A DNA stretch of 64,000 nucleotides from Stygiobacter sp043807765 (GTDB taxonomy: Bacteria; Bacteroidota; Ignavibacteria; Ignavibacteriales; Melioribacteraceae): positions 27,887 to 91,886 of the forward strand of contig JAZDFQ010000072.1 of assembly GCA_043807765.1 (NCBI GenBank), in the 5' to 3' direction. Every line of letters starts with the position of its first letter. Within the stretch, counting starts at the first letter, position 1. Below the pieces are notes generated by a model. It worked only from the letters and a program-made list of their open reading frames with translations. It ran no database searches and was not told the DNA's origin. The position numbers and the translations under genes are program-made. Of the stretch, positions 34,712 through 43,040 are shown piece by piece.

Positions 34712-37700
34712 TCAATCTTCTATCGTTAAATACGTGCCTTTGAAATCTTGGTTTCTAACTTCAATTACGCCCTTCTCTAAGGGAATATGCTTAAATACAA
34801 TTTGCGCTTTACCATTAGCTAATTCGATCACAGAACTTCCGGAGGGTGTTCCGGTGTTTTCTAGAAATTGTCCACCGTTAAGCACAGAGAAATAAACCCG
34901 ACCATTAAAATCGATACAGTGATTGCCATTTTTATCCACTGCAAATGCAGTTATAAGATAGTTACCACTAGCCATTCTGCTTTTTTCAAGTATCAAATTT
35001 TCCGGCTTATCATTTTTCTTAGTAGTAAAATTTATTTTCAAATTGTCTTCTGCTACTATTTTACCTCCCTCAAATCCGGTTGCCTTAATCTGATTTTCAC
35101 CCTCTGCAAAAATTAATTGCCAGCTTAATCCGCAAGCCGGAAATTTTTTGGTATCTCTGATTTGTCTCCCTTTCGAAATTCCATTAATGAATAATTCCAC
35201 TTCTCTACAGTTACTAAATACGTTTACTTCCTTCTTTTCATTTGGGGCACCATATCTTTCTCGCCACGTATGCGATTCTATATAACAAAACTTTGGATTA
35301 GTAGTCCAGTAGTTTTTAAAAACATAATAAGCATCTTTAGGATTGTTATTCATGTCCAGTAATCCTTTCTGATTTACATACGGAATTGGATTTTCTGGAC
35401 GAAGTGGAGTTGTAAAATCTCTAAATATCCATTGGGCAGAACCGGGGAACCAATCAAGATTTTCATTAACATGTAAGTACCAATCGAACAAATCCACTAT
35501 ATAGCTTTCGCTCCAATCGCCAATATTGGCAATACTGCTTGTTCTAATTTTGTTAATAGGTTCATCGCCTCCGGTAGTTGTAACTTTTCCTTCACCATCA
35601 ATTGGAGCTTCGGAATGACGACCGACATGACTATCTCCTCCATACTCAGCATGAAATAGTCTCTTATTTGTATCTCGCGCTTTGGTAATAGACTTCTCGT
35701 AATTTATATATACATCGGAATACCAACCGGACCATATCGAAGGGGAATAAACATCAACAATATCTTGAGCTGCTGGGAATTTTCTTGTTGCAGTGTATCT
35801 GTAGGGATCGATTTTTTTAGCCAGATTGTGAAGTGTAATAGCAAAATTTTTTAGTGAATCCGGATTATCACCTCCGTAAAAATCCGGCAGCCAATCACTT
35901 TCATTTCCTATAGACCAGAGTATAATTGAAGGATGATTATAATTTTGCTCAATCATTTCTTTGAAAATATTTTTTGTATTCTCTTGCCATTCTTTCGGTC
36001 CTACACCACCGCGACACCAAGGATTTTCATCCCAAACTAACAAGCCAAGCTCATCGCACGCGCGGTAAACTTCAAGCGCTTGCGGATAGTGTGCAAGACG
36101 TACAAAATTTGCTCCCATTTCCTTAATTATCTTAATATCATTTCTGTGAATGCTGTCTGGCAGAGCATTTCCGTAACCCGATAATTCTTCATGGCGGTGT
36201 GTACCGCGAAGAAGTAATCGCTCTCCGTTTAGATAAAACGCACCATGTTCTTTGAATTCGAACCAGCGATACCCAATGCGGTCGGATATTTTATCTATCA
36301 CTTTCCCATCAACGTATAAGTTTATTTCTATTGAATAGAGATATGGAGATATAGGCGACCAAAGATTTGGATTTTTAATTTGCGGGAATTCAAAGTCTAA
36401 TATTGCAGCACCAGCCAGAATTTCAACCCTAGCACTTTTGGTTGCAACAGTCTTACCGGCTTTATCTTTAATAAATGCTTCGACTTTGGCATTTCTATTT
36501 TCAACTAAGCTGTCTAATGTGAATTGAATTTTAGTAGTTGCAGAAGCAGCCGAAACTTTTGGAGTTTGTACTAATAATCTTTCAAAATGAGTCTGCGGCA
36601 GAATATTTAGCCAAACATTTCTTGCAATACCGCCATAAACAACAAAATCTGATTTTTGCGAAGGAACAACATTTGGGTCAAAAGAATTATCAGCCTTTAC
36701 ATGAATTGTGTTAATCTCACCTTTTTTAATATAGTTTGTAATGTCTACATCAAAACCAACAAAGCCACCTAGATGCCCGCCAACTTTGCTGCCATTTATA
36801 AAAACCTCACTCCGGTTATTTACTCCTTCAAAATGCAGCTTATAAACACAATTTGAAGTTGTAGTGGGAATGAATATTTCTTTTTCATACCAGCCTATAT
36901 TTCTTCGATAACCGGGAGTCTGATCTAAAGCATCGCTTTTATTCCAAGTATGTGGGAGATTTATCTTTTTCCATTCCATAGCGGATTGATATAAATTTTT
37001 AATTTCTGCAATTCCAACTTCCAGATAAAACCAGTTATTATTTATAAGATAGCTTTCTCTTCCGGTTCTATCTTTTATGATTTTTTCTTTATTAGATATA
37101 TCCCAAGTTTTCTTTAAGCATTCTATGAAATAAAAATCGCCAGCGGGATATGATTCATCAATTCCCCAACCCTTTGCATAATTGTAAACCGTATGCAGAA
37201 GAATTCCCTCTTCAACATTTCTTTTGCTCTTTGTAAAAACGTAATCCTTCGATAGTGATTCTGTGATTCGCTTTGCCAAGTCTAAATATTTTTGATAATC
37301 TTTTTTAGAATCTGATAATTCGGAAAGAAGAAACATACCCGAAGCTGCAATTGCTGCTGCCGATGCATCCCTCACAACTGAATCGGCTTTCAAGTCCAAA
37401 TCCCAGCGAGGGATATAATCGTCCGGCAGATTCTTAAGGAAATAAGAAGCCATGTTTTTTGAAATATTGAAAAACCTCTCGTCTCCCGTGTATTTATAAG
37501 CGATTGCAAAACCATATATTCCCCAAGCCTCTCCACGCGCCCAAGTTGACTCATCCGAAAAACCTTGGTGCGTTCTTTTCTTTATCACTTTACCGGTTTG
37601 AGGATCAAATTCGACAACATGATAGGTGGAATAATTGCTGCGAACATGCTCATTCATGCAAACAATTGCATGCTTGTAAGCAATATCGTATAGTTTATAG

Positions 37701-38236
37701 TCGCCCGTTTCTTTTGCAGCCCAGAACAAAAGTTCTAGATTCATCATAGTGTCTATAATCATCAATCCTTCACGGTCAGTAGTACCAAGTTTTCCCCAAG
37801 CGCGTAAGAAATTTCCCTTCGTAATATATCTTTTAGCTAAAGTACGAGCAGCTTCAATTGCAGCATCTTTATATTTTTGTTCTTTCGTATGCTGGTAAGC
37901 TTTAACGCATGAGTTTAGAAAAATGAAACCGAGATCGTGAGTGTTATCAAGCGAAGCATACTTTATAAGATTATCGGCATGTGTTAGAGCTCTTTTTTTA
38001 ACTTCTACATTGTCGGTAATATCAAACATGTACCAAAGTTCACCGGAAGTAAATCCCGCAAACCAATTTGGTTTTTCACTCACCTTCCATTTACCATCTA
38101 TAGTATATTCCGGGAATTTTCCATTTATGATATTATCTTTCTTTATTAGTTGATCGCCTATTATCTTGTACAAATTTTGTCCGAAGGATTGATTCCCGAT
38201 TAAAAGAAAAACAATAAGGAGAATACTTCTTTTCAT
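34712..38236 (-). CDS. GH88-GH2 fusion glycosidase
   Basis: 1174 residues with a signal peptide (GNQSFGQ). Residues ~25-385 are a GH88 unsaturated glucuronyl hydrolase (alpha6/alpha6 barrel). Asp101 (NTHDLGF) and Asp162 (IIDTMMN) are spaced 61 apart, as are Asp88/Asp149 of the Bacillus enzyme. Residues ~395-1174 are a GH2 enzyme: sugar-binding domain (RRNIGWYEKEIFIP, GGHLGGFVGFDVDIT), Ig domain and TIM barrel. The acid/base is Glu779 (LWSIGNES) and the nucleophile Glu864 (FHAEYGG). GH88 would remove the unsaturated uronate left by a lyase; GH2 would then cut the next beta-linked residue (galactose or glucuronate type, not decidable). It is last in the alginate operon, and AGG precedes the ATG. 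Confidence 0.9.
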   Translation of the reverse strand: MKRSILLIVFLLIGNQSFGQNLYKIIGDQLIKKDNIINGKFPEYTIDGKWKVSEKPNWFAGFTSGELWYMFDITDNVEVKKRALTHADNLIKYASLDNTHDLGFIFLNSCVKAYQHTKEQKYKDAAIEAARTLAKRYITKGNFLRAWGKLGTTDREGLMIIDTMMNLELLFWAAKETGDYKLYDIAYKHAIVCMNEHVRSNYSTYHVVEFDPQTGKVIKKRTHQGFSDESTWARGEAWGIYGFAIAYKYTGDERFFNISKNMASYFLKNLPDDYIPRWDLDLKADSVVRDASAAAIAASGMFLLSELSDSKKDYQKYLDLAKRITESLSKDYVFTKSKRNVEEGILLHTVYNYAKGWGIDESYPAGDFYFIECLKKTWDISNKEKIIKDRTGRESYLINNNWFYLEVGIAEIKNLYQSAMEWKKINLPHTWNKSDALDQTPGYRRNIGWYEKEIFIPTTTSNCVYKLHFEGVNNRSEVFINGSKVGGHLGGFVGFDVDITNYIKKGEINTIHVKADNSFDPNVVPSQKSDFVVYGGIARNVWLNILPQTHFERLLVQTPKVSAASATTKIQFTLDSLVENRNAKVEAFIKDKAGKTVATKSARVEILAGAAILDFEFPQIKNPNLWSPISPYLYSIEINLYVDGKVIDKISDRIGYRWFEFKEHGAFYLNGERLLLRGTHRHEELSGYGNALPDSIHRNDIKIIKEMGANFVRLAHYPQALEVYRACDELGLLVWDENPWCRGGVGPKEWQENTKNIFKEMIEQNYNHPSIILWSIGNESDWLPDFYGGDNPDSLKNFAITLHNLAKKIDPYRYTATRKFPAAQDIVDVYSPSIWSGWYSDVYINYEKSITKARDTNKRLFHAEYGGDSHVGRHSEAPIDGEGKVTTTGGDEPINKIRTSSIANIGDWSESYIVDLFDWYLHVNENLDWFPGSAQWIFRDFTTPLRPENPIPYVNQKGLLDMNNNPKDAYYVFKNYWTTNPKFCYIESHTWRERYGAPNEKKEVNVFSNCREVELFINGISKGRQIRDTKKFPACGLSWQLIFAEGENQIKATGFEGGKIVAEDNLKINFTTKKNDKPENLILEKSRMASGNYLITAFAVDKNGNHCIDFNGRVYFSVLNGGQFLENTGTPSGSSVIELANGKAQIVFKHIPLEKGVIEVRNQDFKGTYLTIED

Positions 38237-38263
38237 AAACGACCTGCTCGTATTTGTGCTTGT

Positions 38264-39484
38264 TTAATAATTTCGATCAACCCAAAGGATAGGCTGGCGA
38301 ATCGGAAAATTTCGTATAACTTCTTCATTGGCCAGATCGGCATTTAATGTTTTCCATAATTCAATAAACTTCTTCTCATTGTAAGCTAGTCCGCCAAATA
38401 AAAGTGCCGGATGACGAACGGGATAGTATTCGAAGAACATAACGTCTTGCTTGTAAGGCCAAGTTGATTTATCAGAAATGAATGGATACATAAACTCAAT
38501 AGCTTTTCTAATATTTCTTCCATCCGATAAGCTGTAATTCCAGAGATTCTCTTTTTCTGTTGAAAGAATTTGGCATATAGTTGCCATCGCATCAAAATTA
38601 AACAAAGAATAGTTGTATGGCTTCGTTCTATTTAATTCTAGCGGGAAGCTTCCATCTTGCGCCATTTGGTTCGGAAGTAAAACTTTCTTGAACCGTTTTC
38701 TGCAAAATTCCAACTTATCTTCATCGCCAACTAATTGCGAAAAAGCAGCAACTTGCATTACCCAGCATGTGCCATGATTATTCTTCGCGTTCATTTCATC
38801 AACGCCATATTTATGTGTAGTCAGCCAATCAAGAAAATCCAAGAACCACTTTTTGATTACAATCAAGTCACTCTGCTCGATAAGATTAGCGTCACATAGA
38901 ATCTTAATTGAACGAGCTACTTCGATCAAATGGATAGCATCGATTATTCCAATACCTCTGCCGGTAAACTTTCCTTTTATTGCTTGTGCGTAGAGTAAAT
39001 GTGGATTCATTCTTGTTTCCGGATTGACAAACCAAGCAGTAAAATGTTCAATAGCCTTAGCAGCAAACTTTTTTTGATGGGTAATTTTATAGGCGGCAGT
39101 TAATGCCGAGGCTTGAATACTAAACCGTACCATTGCTTTTCGATGGGCAACAAAATTATCCGGATTTGTCATTCCATCTTTCTGAATGTAAGGGCCATCC
39201 GGATTTGCCGGATCTGGCCACCAATAATCTCCTTCAGAAAAGAAATCGTGTTTGCCCCCAGCACTGCGGGGCGAAGAGGATGAGGTTATTGTAACCGGTT
39301 CTTCTTTTAAATACTTTTCGGCTGCAGATATCACTCTTCCTTTTTCATGCTCTAATAAGTCAAGCCCAATCAATTCGATTTTATTGTCCTGAGGAAAGAT
39401 TGCATTTAGAGAAGAGATACATACGAATGCCAACAAAAAGAATGCCTTGGGTATATTCATTTTTTTCGACTTATTTTGCTTCAT
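38264..39484 (-). CDS. Alginate lyase family protein (PL38-like)
   Basis: 406 residues, with a signal peptide after a basic start (MKQNKSKKMN; the second ATG at 39460 is an alternative). It has an alpha/alpha-barrel lyase pattern: GDYWWPDPANPDGPYIQKDG, then NPDNFVAHR, GIGIIDAIHLIE and NNHGTCWVMQVAAF with the Asn-His pair typical of catalytic sites in this fold. It matches the alginate_lyase (PF05426) superfamily and, from memory, the PL38 family, members of which cleave alginate or glucuronan. It probably acts in the periplasm on uronate polymers, alongside PL6 and PL17. The family number is the uncertain part. It lies 27 nt upstream of the GH88-GH2 gene. Confidence 0.75.
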   Translation of the reverse strand: MKQNKSKKMNIPKAFFLLAFVCISSLNAIFPQDNKIELIGLDLLEHEKGRVISAAEKYLKEEPVTITSSSSPRSAGGKHDFFSEGDYWWPDPANPDGPYIQKDGMTNPDNFVAHRKAMVRFSIQASALTAAYKITHQKKFAAKAIEHFTAWFVNPETRMNPHLLYAQAIKGKFTGRGIGIIDAIHLIEVARSIKILCDANLIEQSDLIVIKKWFLDFLDWLTTHKYGVDEMNAKNNHGTCWVMQVAAFSQLVGDEDKLEFCRKRFKKVLLPNQMAQDGSFPLELNRTKPYNYSLFNFDAMATICQILSTEKENLWNYSLSDGRNIRKAIEFMYPFISDKSTWPYKQDVMFFEYYPVRHPALLFGGLAYNEKKFIELWKTLNADLANEEVIRNFPIRQPILWVDRNY

Positions 39485-39506
39485 TCCACATTCATTTTGA
39501 ATAAAT

Positions 39507-39536
39507 ATGCCGAAACTCTTGAAAGAGTTCCGGCAT
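39507..39536 (-). other. Intercistronic hairpin in the alginate operon
   Basis: ATGCCGAAACTCTT and AAGAGTTCCGGCAT form a 14-position stem with one mismatch and a minimal loop. There is no T-run after it on the minus strand, so it is more likely an mRNA stabiliser or processing site than a terminator. It sits between the T9SS protein and the PL38-like gene. Confidence 0.6.
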
Positions 39537-39550
39537 TACTAAAAATCCCT

Positions 39551-41077
39551 TTATTTAATCAAAACCATTTTCTTTGTTGAAACAAAACCATTTGCTTGTA
39601 GTTTGTAGAAATATACTCCGGAACTCAATTGCGAATTTGTAATACTAAATTGTGCATTGTATGTTCCGGCTTGCTGAAATTCATCTACCAGTGTAGAGAC
39701 TTCGTTTCCAAGAACATCATACACCTTCAAAGTAACAACACCGGCAGCCGGTAATTGATAGCTGATTACTGTGCTTGGGTTGAACGGATTCGGATAGTTC
39801 TGAGCAAGAGTATAGTTGGAAGGAAGGGCTTCTTCTTTCTCAACATCAGTTCCACCGGCCAATGAATTTTCGGTAGTTCCACTAACACGTGCTAGGGCTA
39901 CATAGCAAGACTTTCCATCTGCTAGGGTAAATGGAGTTGCAATTGAATCCGGAGTTATTACAGTTAATGGGTTGGTTAAATCTGTAACGTGATTAACTGA
40001 TTGATTTAAGCCAATCCAGTTTGCCCGATCATCTAAAGAATATGCCACTCTTAAATTCACATTTCCCGCTTTAACACCATCATCAGAGCCGTAAGAAGGT
40101 GAGAATTTATCAAAATTCATTGTAGCTGCACCAGCTCCTTTATTATAAGTCAGTTTATAATATCTTGTAGCGGAAACTTTATCTACTGAACCAGTGAATT
40201 TACTAGAGCCTGTGTTTGCATTACCCGAAATAATTCCAACTACTAAATTATGACCGGTTGCCGAGCCACCTGTAGTTGACCGAACAGTAATTGGCCTGTA
40301 GTTTTTTGCGTCGCCTACGTCAAAAGTTTTAGTTGAGCCAGCAGAATTGGCCATTCCTCTTCCTAAATTACCATAAACGTAACTTGCTGAGGAAGCTCCA
40401 ATAATATTGGCAGATGTTCCGGTTTGATGTACAAGAGTATAATTCCCAGTTTCTACTAATCCACTAACAAATGTTAGTATTGATTGGGCCGGAACTTCCG
40501 ATGATGAACCGCCATCAATAAGAATATTACTTCCCAAAATTACTTTTGCTCCACCGGTTTTGTTTATAGTTATAGCGTTAAAATTTCCATTCGAAGATGT
40601 GCTGGGAGTGCTTACCGTAAGCTTGCTGTTGCTTGTACCGGATAATATCAAGTTGCAAACACCCAATGTACTTCCAGACGAGCCAGTTCTAAAATCCAGA
40701 CTGGTTCCGTCGTTAGTTAAATCACCTTTCAATTCTAGTGTATGCAATAAGCTAGTAGTAACTGTTCGAGATTGAACTTTGAATGATCCAGTTGCTTCAA
40801 TGAGGATATTTCCATTCACCGCCATAGCGACAATAACAGTTTTGTTAAAAAGAAGTGAGCCGGCAATTGTCAAGTTTTTCATTTGGGCTGTTGGTGCATC
40901 AAGAGTTACAGTATGGCCTGCTACAATAACAACGTCATTTGTTGCAGACGGAACAACACCACCCACCCAAGTAGCAGCGTCACTCCAGTTACCTGTTGCG
41001 GCAGATTGAATTTGTGCACTTACCACTACCGGAATAAATAAAGCAACTAGAATGAATAGTTGAATACATTTTTTCAT
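39551..41077 (-). CDS. T9SS-exported beta-rich surface protein (G8-like start)
   Basis: 508 residues. A signal peptide (PVVVSAQ) is followed by GNWSDAATWVGGVVPSATNDVVI and VTLDAPTAQMKNLTIAGSL, which resemble the G8-type beta-helix start found in many exported Bacteroidota proteins. A long Ser/Thr/Gly-rich beta region follows. The tail is a type A T9SS signal (QNYPNPFNPSTVISYQL ... SSGVYFYKLQ ... TKKMVLIK). No catalytic residues recognised; it may bind polysaccharide at the surface. GAGAGGTTAAC precedes the ATG. It lies between the beta-helix protein and the PL38-like gene. Confidence 0.8.
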   Translation of the reverse strand: MKKCIQLFILVALFIPVVVSAQIQSAATGNWSDAATWVGGVVPSATNDVVIVAGHTVTLDAPTAQMKNLTIAGSLLFNKTVIVAMAVNGNILIEATGSFKVQSRTVTTSLLHTLELKGDLTNDGTSLDFRTGSSGSTLGVCNLILSGTSNSKLTVSTPSTSSNGNFNAITINKTGGAKVILGSNILIDGGSSSEVPAQSILTFVSGLVETGNYTLVHQTGTSANIIGASSASYVYGNLGRGMANSAGSTKTFDVGDAKNYRPITVRSTTGGSATGHNLVVGIISGNANTGSSKFTGSVDKVSATRYYKLTYNKGAGAATMNFDKFSPSYGSDDGVKAGNVNLRVAYSLDDRANWIGLNQSVNHVTDLTNPLTVITPDSIATPFTLADGKSCYVALARVSGTTENSLAGGTDVEKEEALPSNYTLAQNYPNPFNPSTVISYQLPAAGVVTLKVYDVLGNEVSTLVDEFQQAGTYNAQFSITNSQLSSGVYFYKLQANGFVSTKKMVLIK

Positions 41078-41144
41078 GTTAACCTCTCTTGTTGGTTTTT
41101 GTTACTTATTTGTTTGTGCTATCGAGTATTAGTATCAAAAAAAA

Positions 41145-43040
41145 TTATTTAAGTAATACAATTTTTCGGACCTCGGTACTTGTTCCTAAATTGAAAACGC
41201 AGAAATAATTTCCACTAGATAAATTATCTGCATTAATTAACGCTGTATGAATACCGGCACTCTTCTCTCCATGTTCAATAGTTTGCACTTTTCTTCCTAT
41301 TGAATCATAGAGAACCACCTTAATATCCAAAGGAGTATTTAACTCATAAGAAATTGTTGTACTGGAATTAAATGGGTTTGGATAATTAGGAAATACTTTA
41401 AGGTAATCGCTTCTATTCTTAAGTCCCATCCCTTCATTAATGCTTGTCATATTATTCAAGCGCTCGTTTAACTGAACTACATAAAGTGATTTTGGATTAA
41501 TTCCGGAAAAGTTAGTGCCATCGATATATCCCTCCGTCTGACTGTAAGGCGCGTATGGTGTTTTACCTGTAATAAGATTTGCACTGCAACCAATAGCGTA
41601 ATTTTGAGCTGTAGGTGGCTTTTGAATAATGATATTCTTTCCACCGTTAACAGTACAGTTCCACGCAACTGAATGAACCGCTGCCCAGCCGTGGCTTGTT
41701 CCATAATCTCCACGATTGTAGAAACCAATAACATAACTCATGTTAGGGGAATTAAAAGTGAGATTATCAAACAACAGTCCTTGGCTCCACCATCTGTGTC
41801 CTTCACTTGAGCTATATGTTTTATCGCTAACATTATTATAAAATACACATCCGGAAACAGTTGCCGTGCCATTAGAAACAAAATCATGTCTGCCATAGCG
41901 CGCATAACTATTCTTAACAAGAATTAATTGAGAAGCTCTATACATGTTGAAGTTATATCTGCGCTCCCCGGTTATTATACTAATTGGATCAATCGCTTTG
42001 CAGTTATCTATTGTAATTCTTGTGGCTGTGCTTGTCATTACACCGGATTGTCCAAAGTGAATCATTGTAGAATTCTTAATCCAAGCGTCTTCAATCTGAA
42101 CCATTTCTATAGAATGCCAAGCATGAGCTTCGTTTCCATTTGAATTAGTAGGCACATCATTAACCGGTATTTCGATATCAACACGTAAGTTCTCGATGCC
42201 AATATTGGTCATCAATCCGCTTCTGCTGTATTTGTATATGTATGATTGAGAAAGGCTTCTATCCAGCGTGTTGAAAACCGGTGCGTCAATAGTAATTGTA
42301 TCTTCCGAAATCTTTTTGATGAAACGATTGTACAAAATTGTGAGTCCATCTGTAGTAGTCCAATCCGGGTCAGTTGCCGTTCCGCCATAATCAACTGCCT
42401 TAAGCCAAGCAGAAGTATTAGGATGAACTATGATGATGTTATCACCAACTTTATAATTGGAAATATTTTCTACACGAAATTTCTTTTCTCCGACGAAGAT
42501 TTTATCAGTTACAATATTTGTTTTAGTTCCGGAGACTTGTGAATTCCACGAGTTATTGCTTCCGGCGCCCGCAACTAACACAGTCCTTTGGGATGGAGTG
42601 TTTCCTTTTGCAAAGATTATTGTATTTGTAGTGGCATCCTCGCCATCACCTTCGCCACGCAATACAATTCCACTTTTATTTATTCTGACTGTTCCGGTAA
42701 CTTCATATTTCCCGGCTTTGAGCAAAAGTGTGCCTCGTATCCCGTTGACTAAAGGAAGTTTTCCTACCTCATCAATTGCGCTCTGTATGTGTAACGTGTT
42801 ATCTTCGGCAATTGCAGAAATTGTTTTTACAACCGGCACAATTGGAATATCAACTTCTCCATTTCGGAATCCGGCATAGCTGAAATCCGGAATACGGTTT
42901 CCTTCGTTATCAGTTTTGTAAACTAGTTTTCCTTTTGAATCGAATGTAACTACGTCGGACTGCCAGCCGGTTTGAGCAAAAGAATTCTGCGCAAGAAGTA
43001 CTAGACAAACAATAATTATTAAGTTCAGTTTTGCCATCAT
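41145..43040 (-). CDS. T9SS-exported right-handed beta-helix protein, candidate polysaccharide lyase
   Basis: 631 residues with a signal peptide (NSFAQT). The N-terminal part (DFSYAGFRNGEVDIP ... IQSAIDEVGKLP ... LLLKAGKYEVTGTVRINKSGIVLRGEG) is the start of a pectate-lyase-3-like beta helix. The core has further coils (IEMVQIEDAWIKNSTMIHFG, NGTATVSGCVFYNNVSD) and a conserved-looking aromatic stretch (SEGHRWWSQGLLFDN, FYNRGDYGTSHGWAAVHS). The last ~75 residues are a T9SS signal (FPNYPNPFNSSTTISYEL). I cannot match it to a numbered PL or GH family. Among lyase genes it is probably a cell-surface uronan-active enzyme; that is inferred. Its ATG overlaps the TGA of the PL6 gene (ATGA). Confidence 0.75.
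   Translation of the reverse strand: MMAKLNLIIIVCLVLLAQNSFAQTGWQSDVVTFDSKGKLVYKTDNEGNRIPDFSYAGFRNGEVDIPIVPVVKTISAIAEDNTLHIQSAIDEVGKLPLVNGIRGTLLLKAGKYEVTGTVRINKSGIVLRGEGDGEDATTNTIIFAKGNTPSQRTVLVAGAGSNNSWNSQVSGTKTNIVTDKIFVGEKKFRVENISNYKVGDNIIIVHPNTSAWLKAVDYGGTATDPDWTTTDGLTILYNRFIKKISEDTITIDAPVFNTLDRSLSQSYIYKYSRSGLMTNIGIENLRVDIEIPVNDVPTNSNGNEAHAWHSIEMVQIEDAWIKNSTMIHFGQSGVMTSTATRITIDNCKAIDPISIITGERRYNFNMYRASQLILVKNSYARYGRHDFVSNGTATVSGCVFYNNVSDKTYSSSEGHRWWSQGLLFDNLTFNSPNMSYVIGFYNRGDYGTSHGWAAVHSVAWNCTVNGGKNIIIQKPPTAQNYAIGCSANLITGKTPYAPYSQTEGYIDGTNFSGINPKSLYVVQLNERLNNMTSINEGMGLKNRSDYLKVFPNYPNPFNSSTTISYELNTPLDIKVVLYDSIGRKVQTIEHGEKSAGIHTALINADNLSSGNYFCVFNLGTSTEVRKIVLLK

Noticed and set aside
42457..42879. 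140-codon plus-strand frame
   Set aside because: Antisense to the beta-helix protein, whose protein features are clear; the antisense protein has none.
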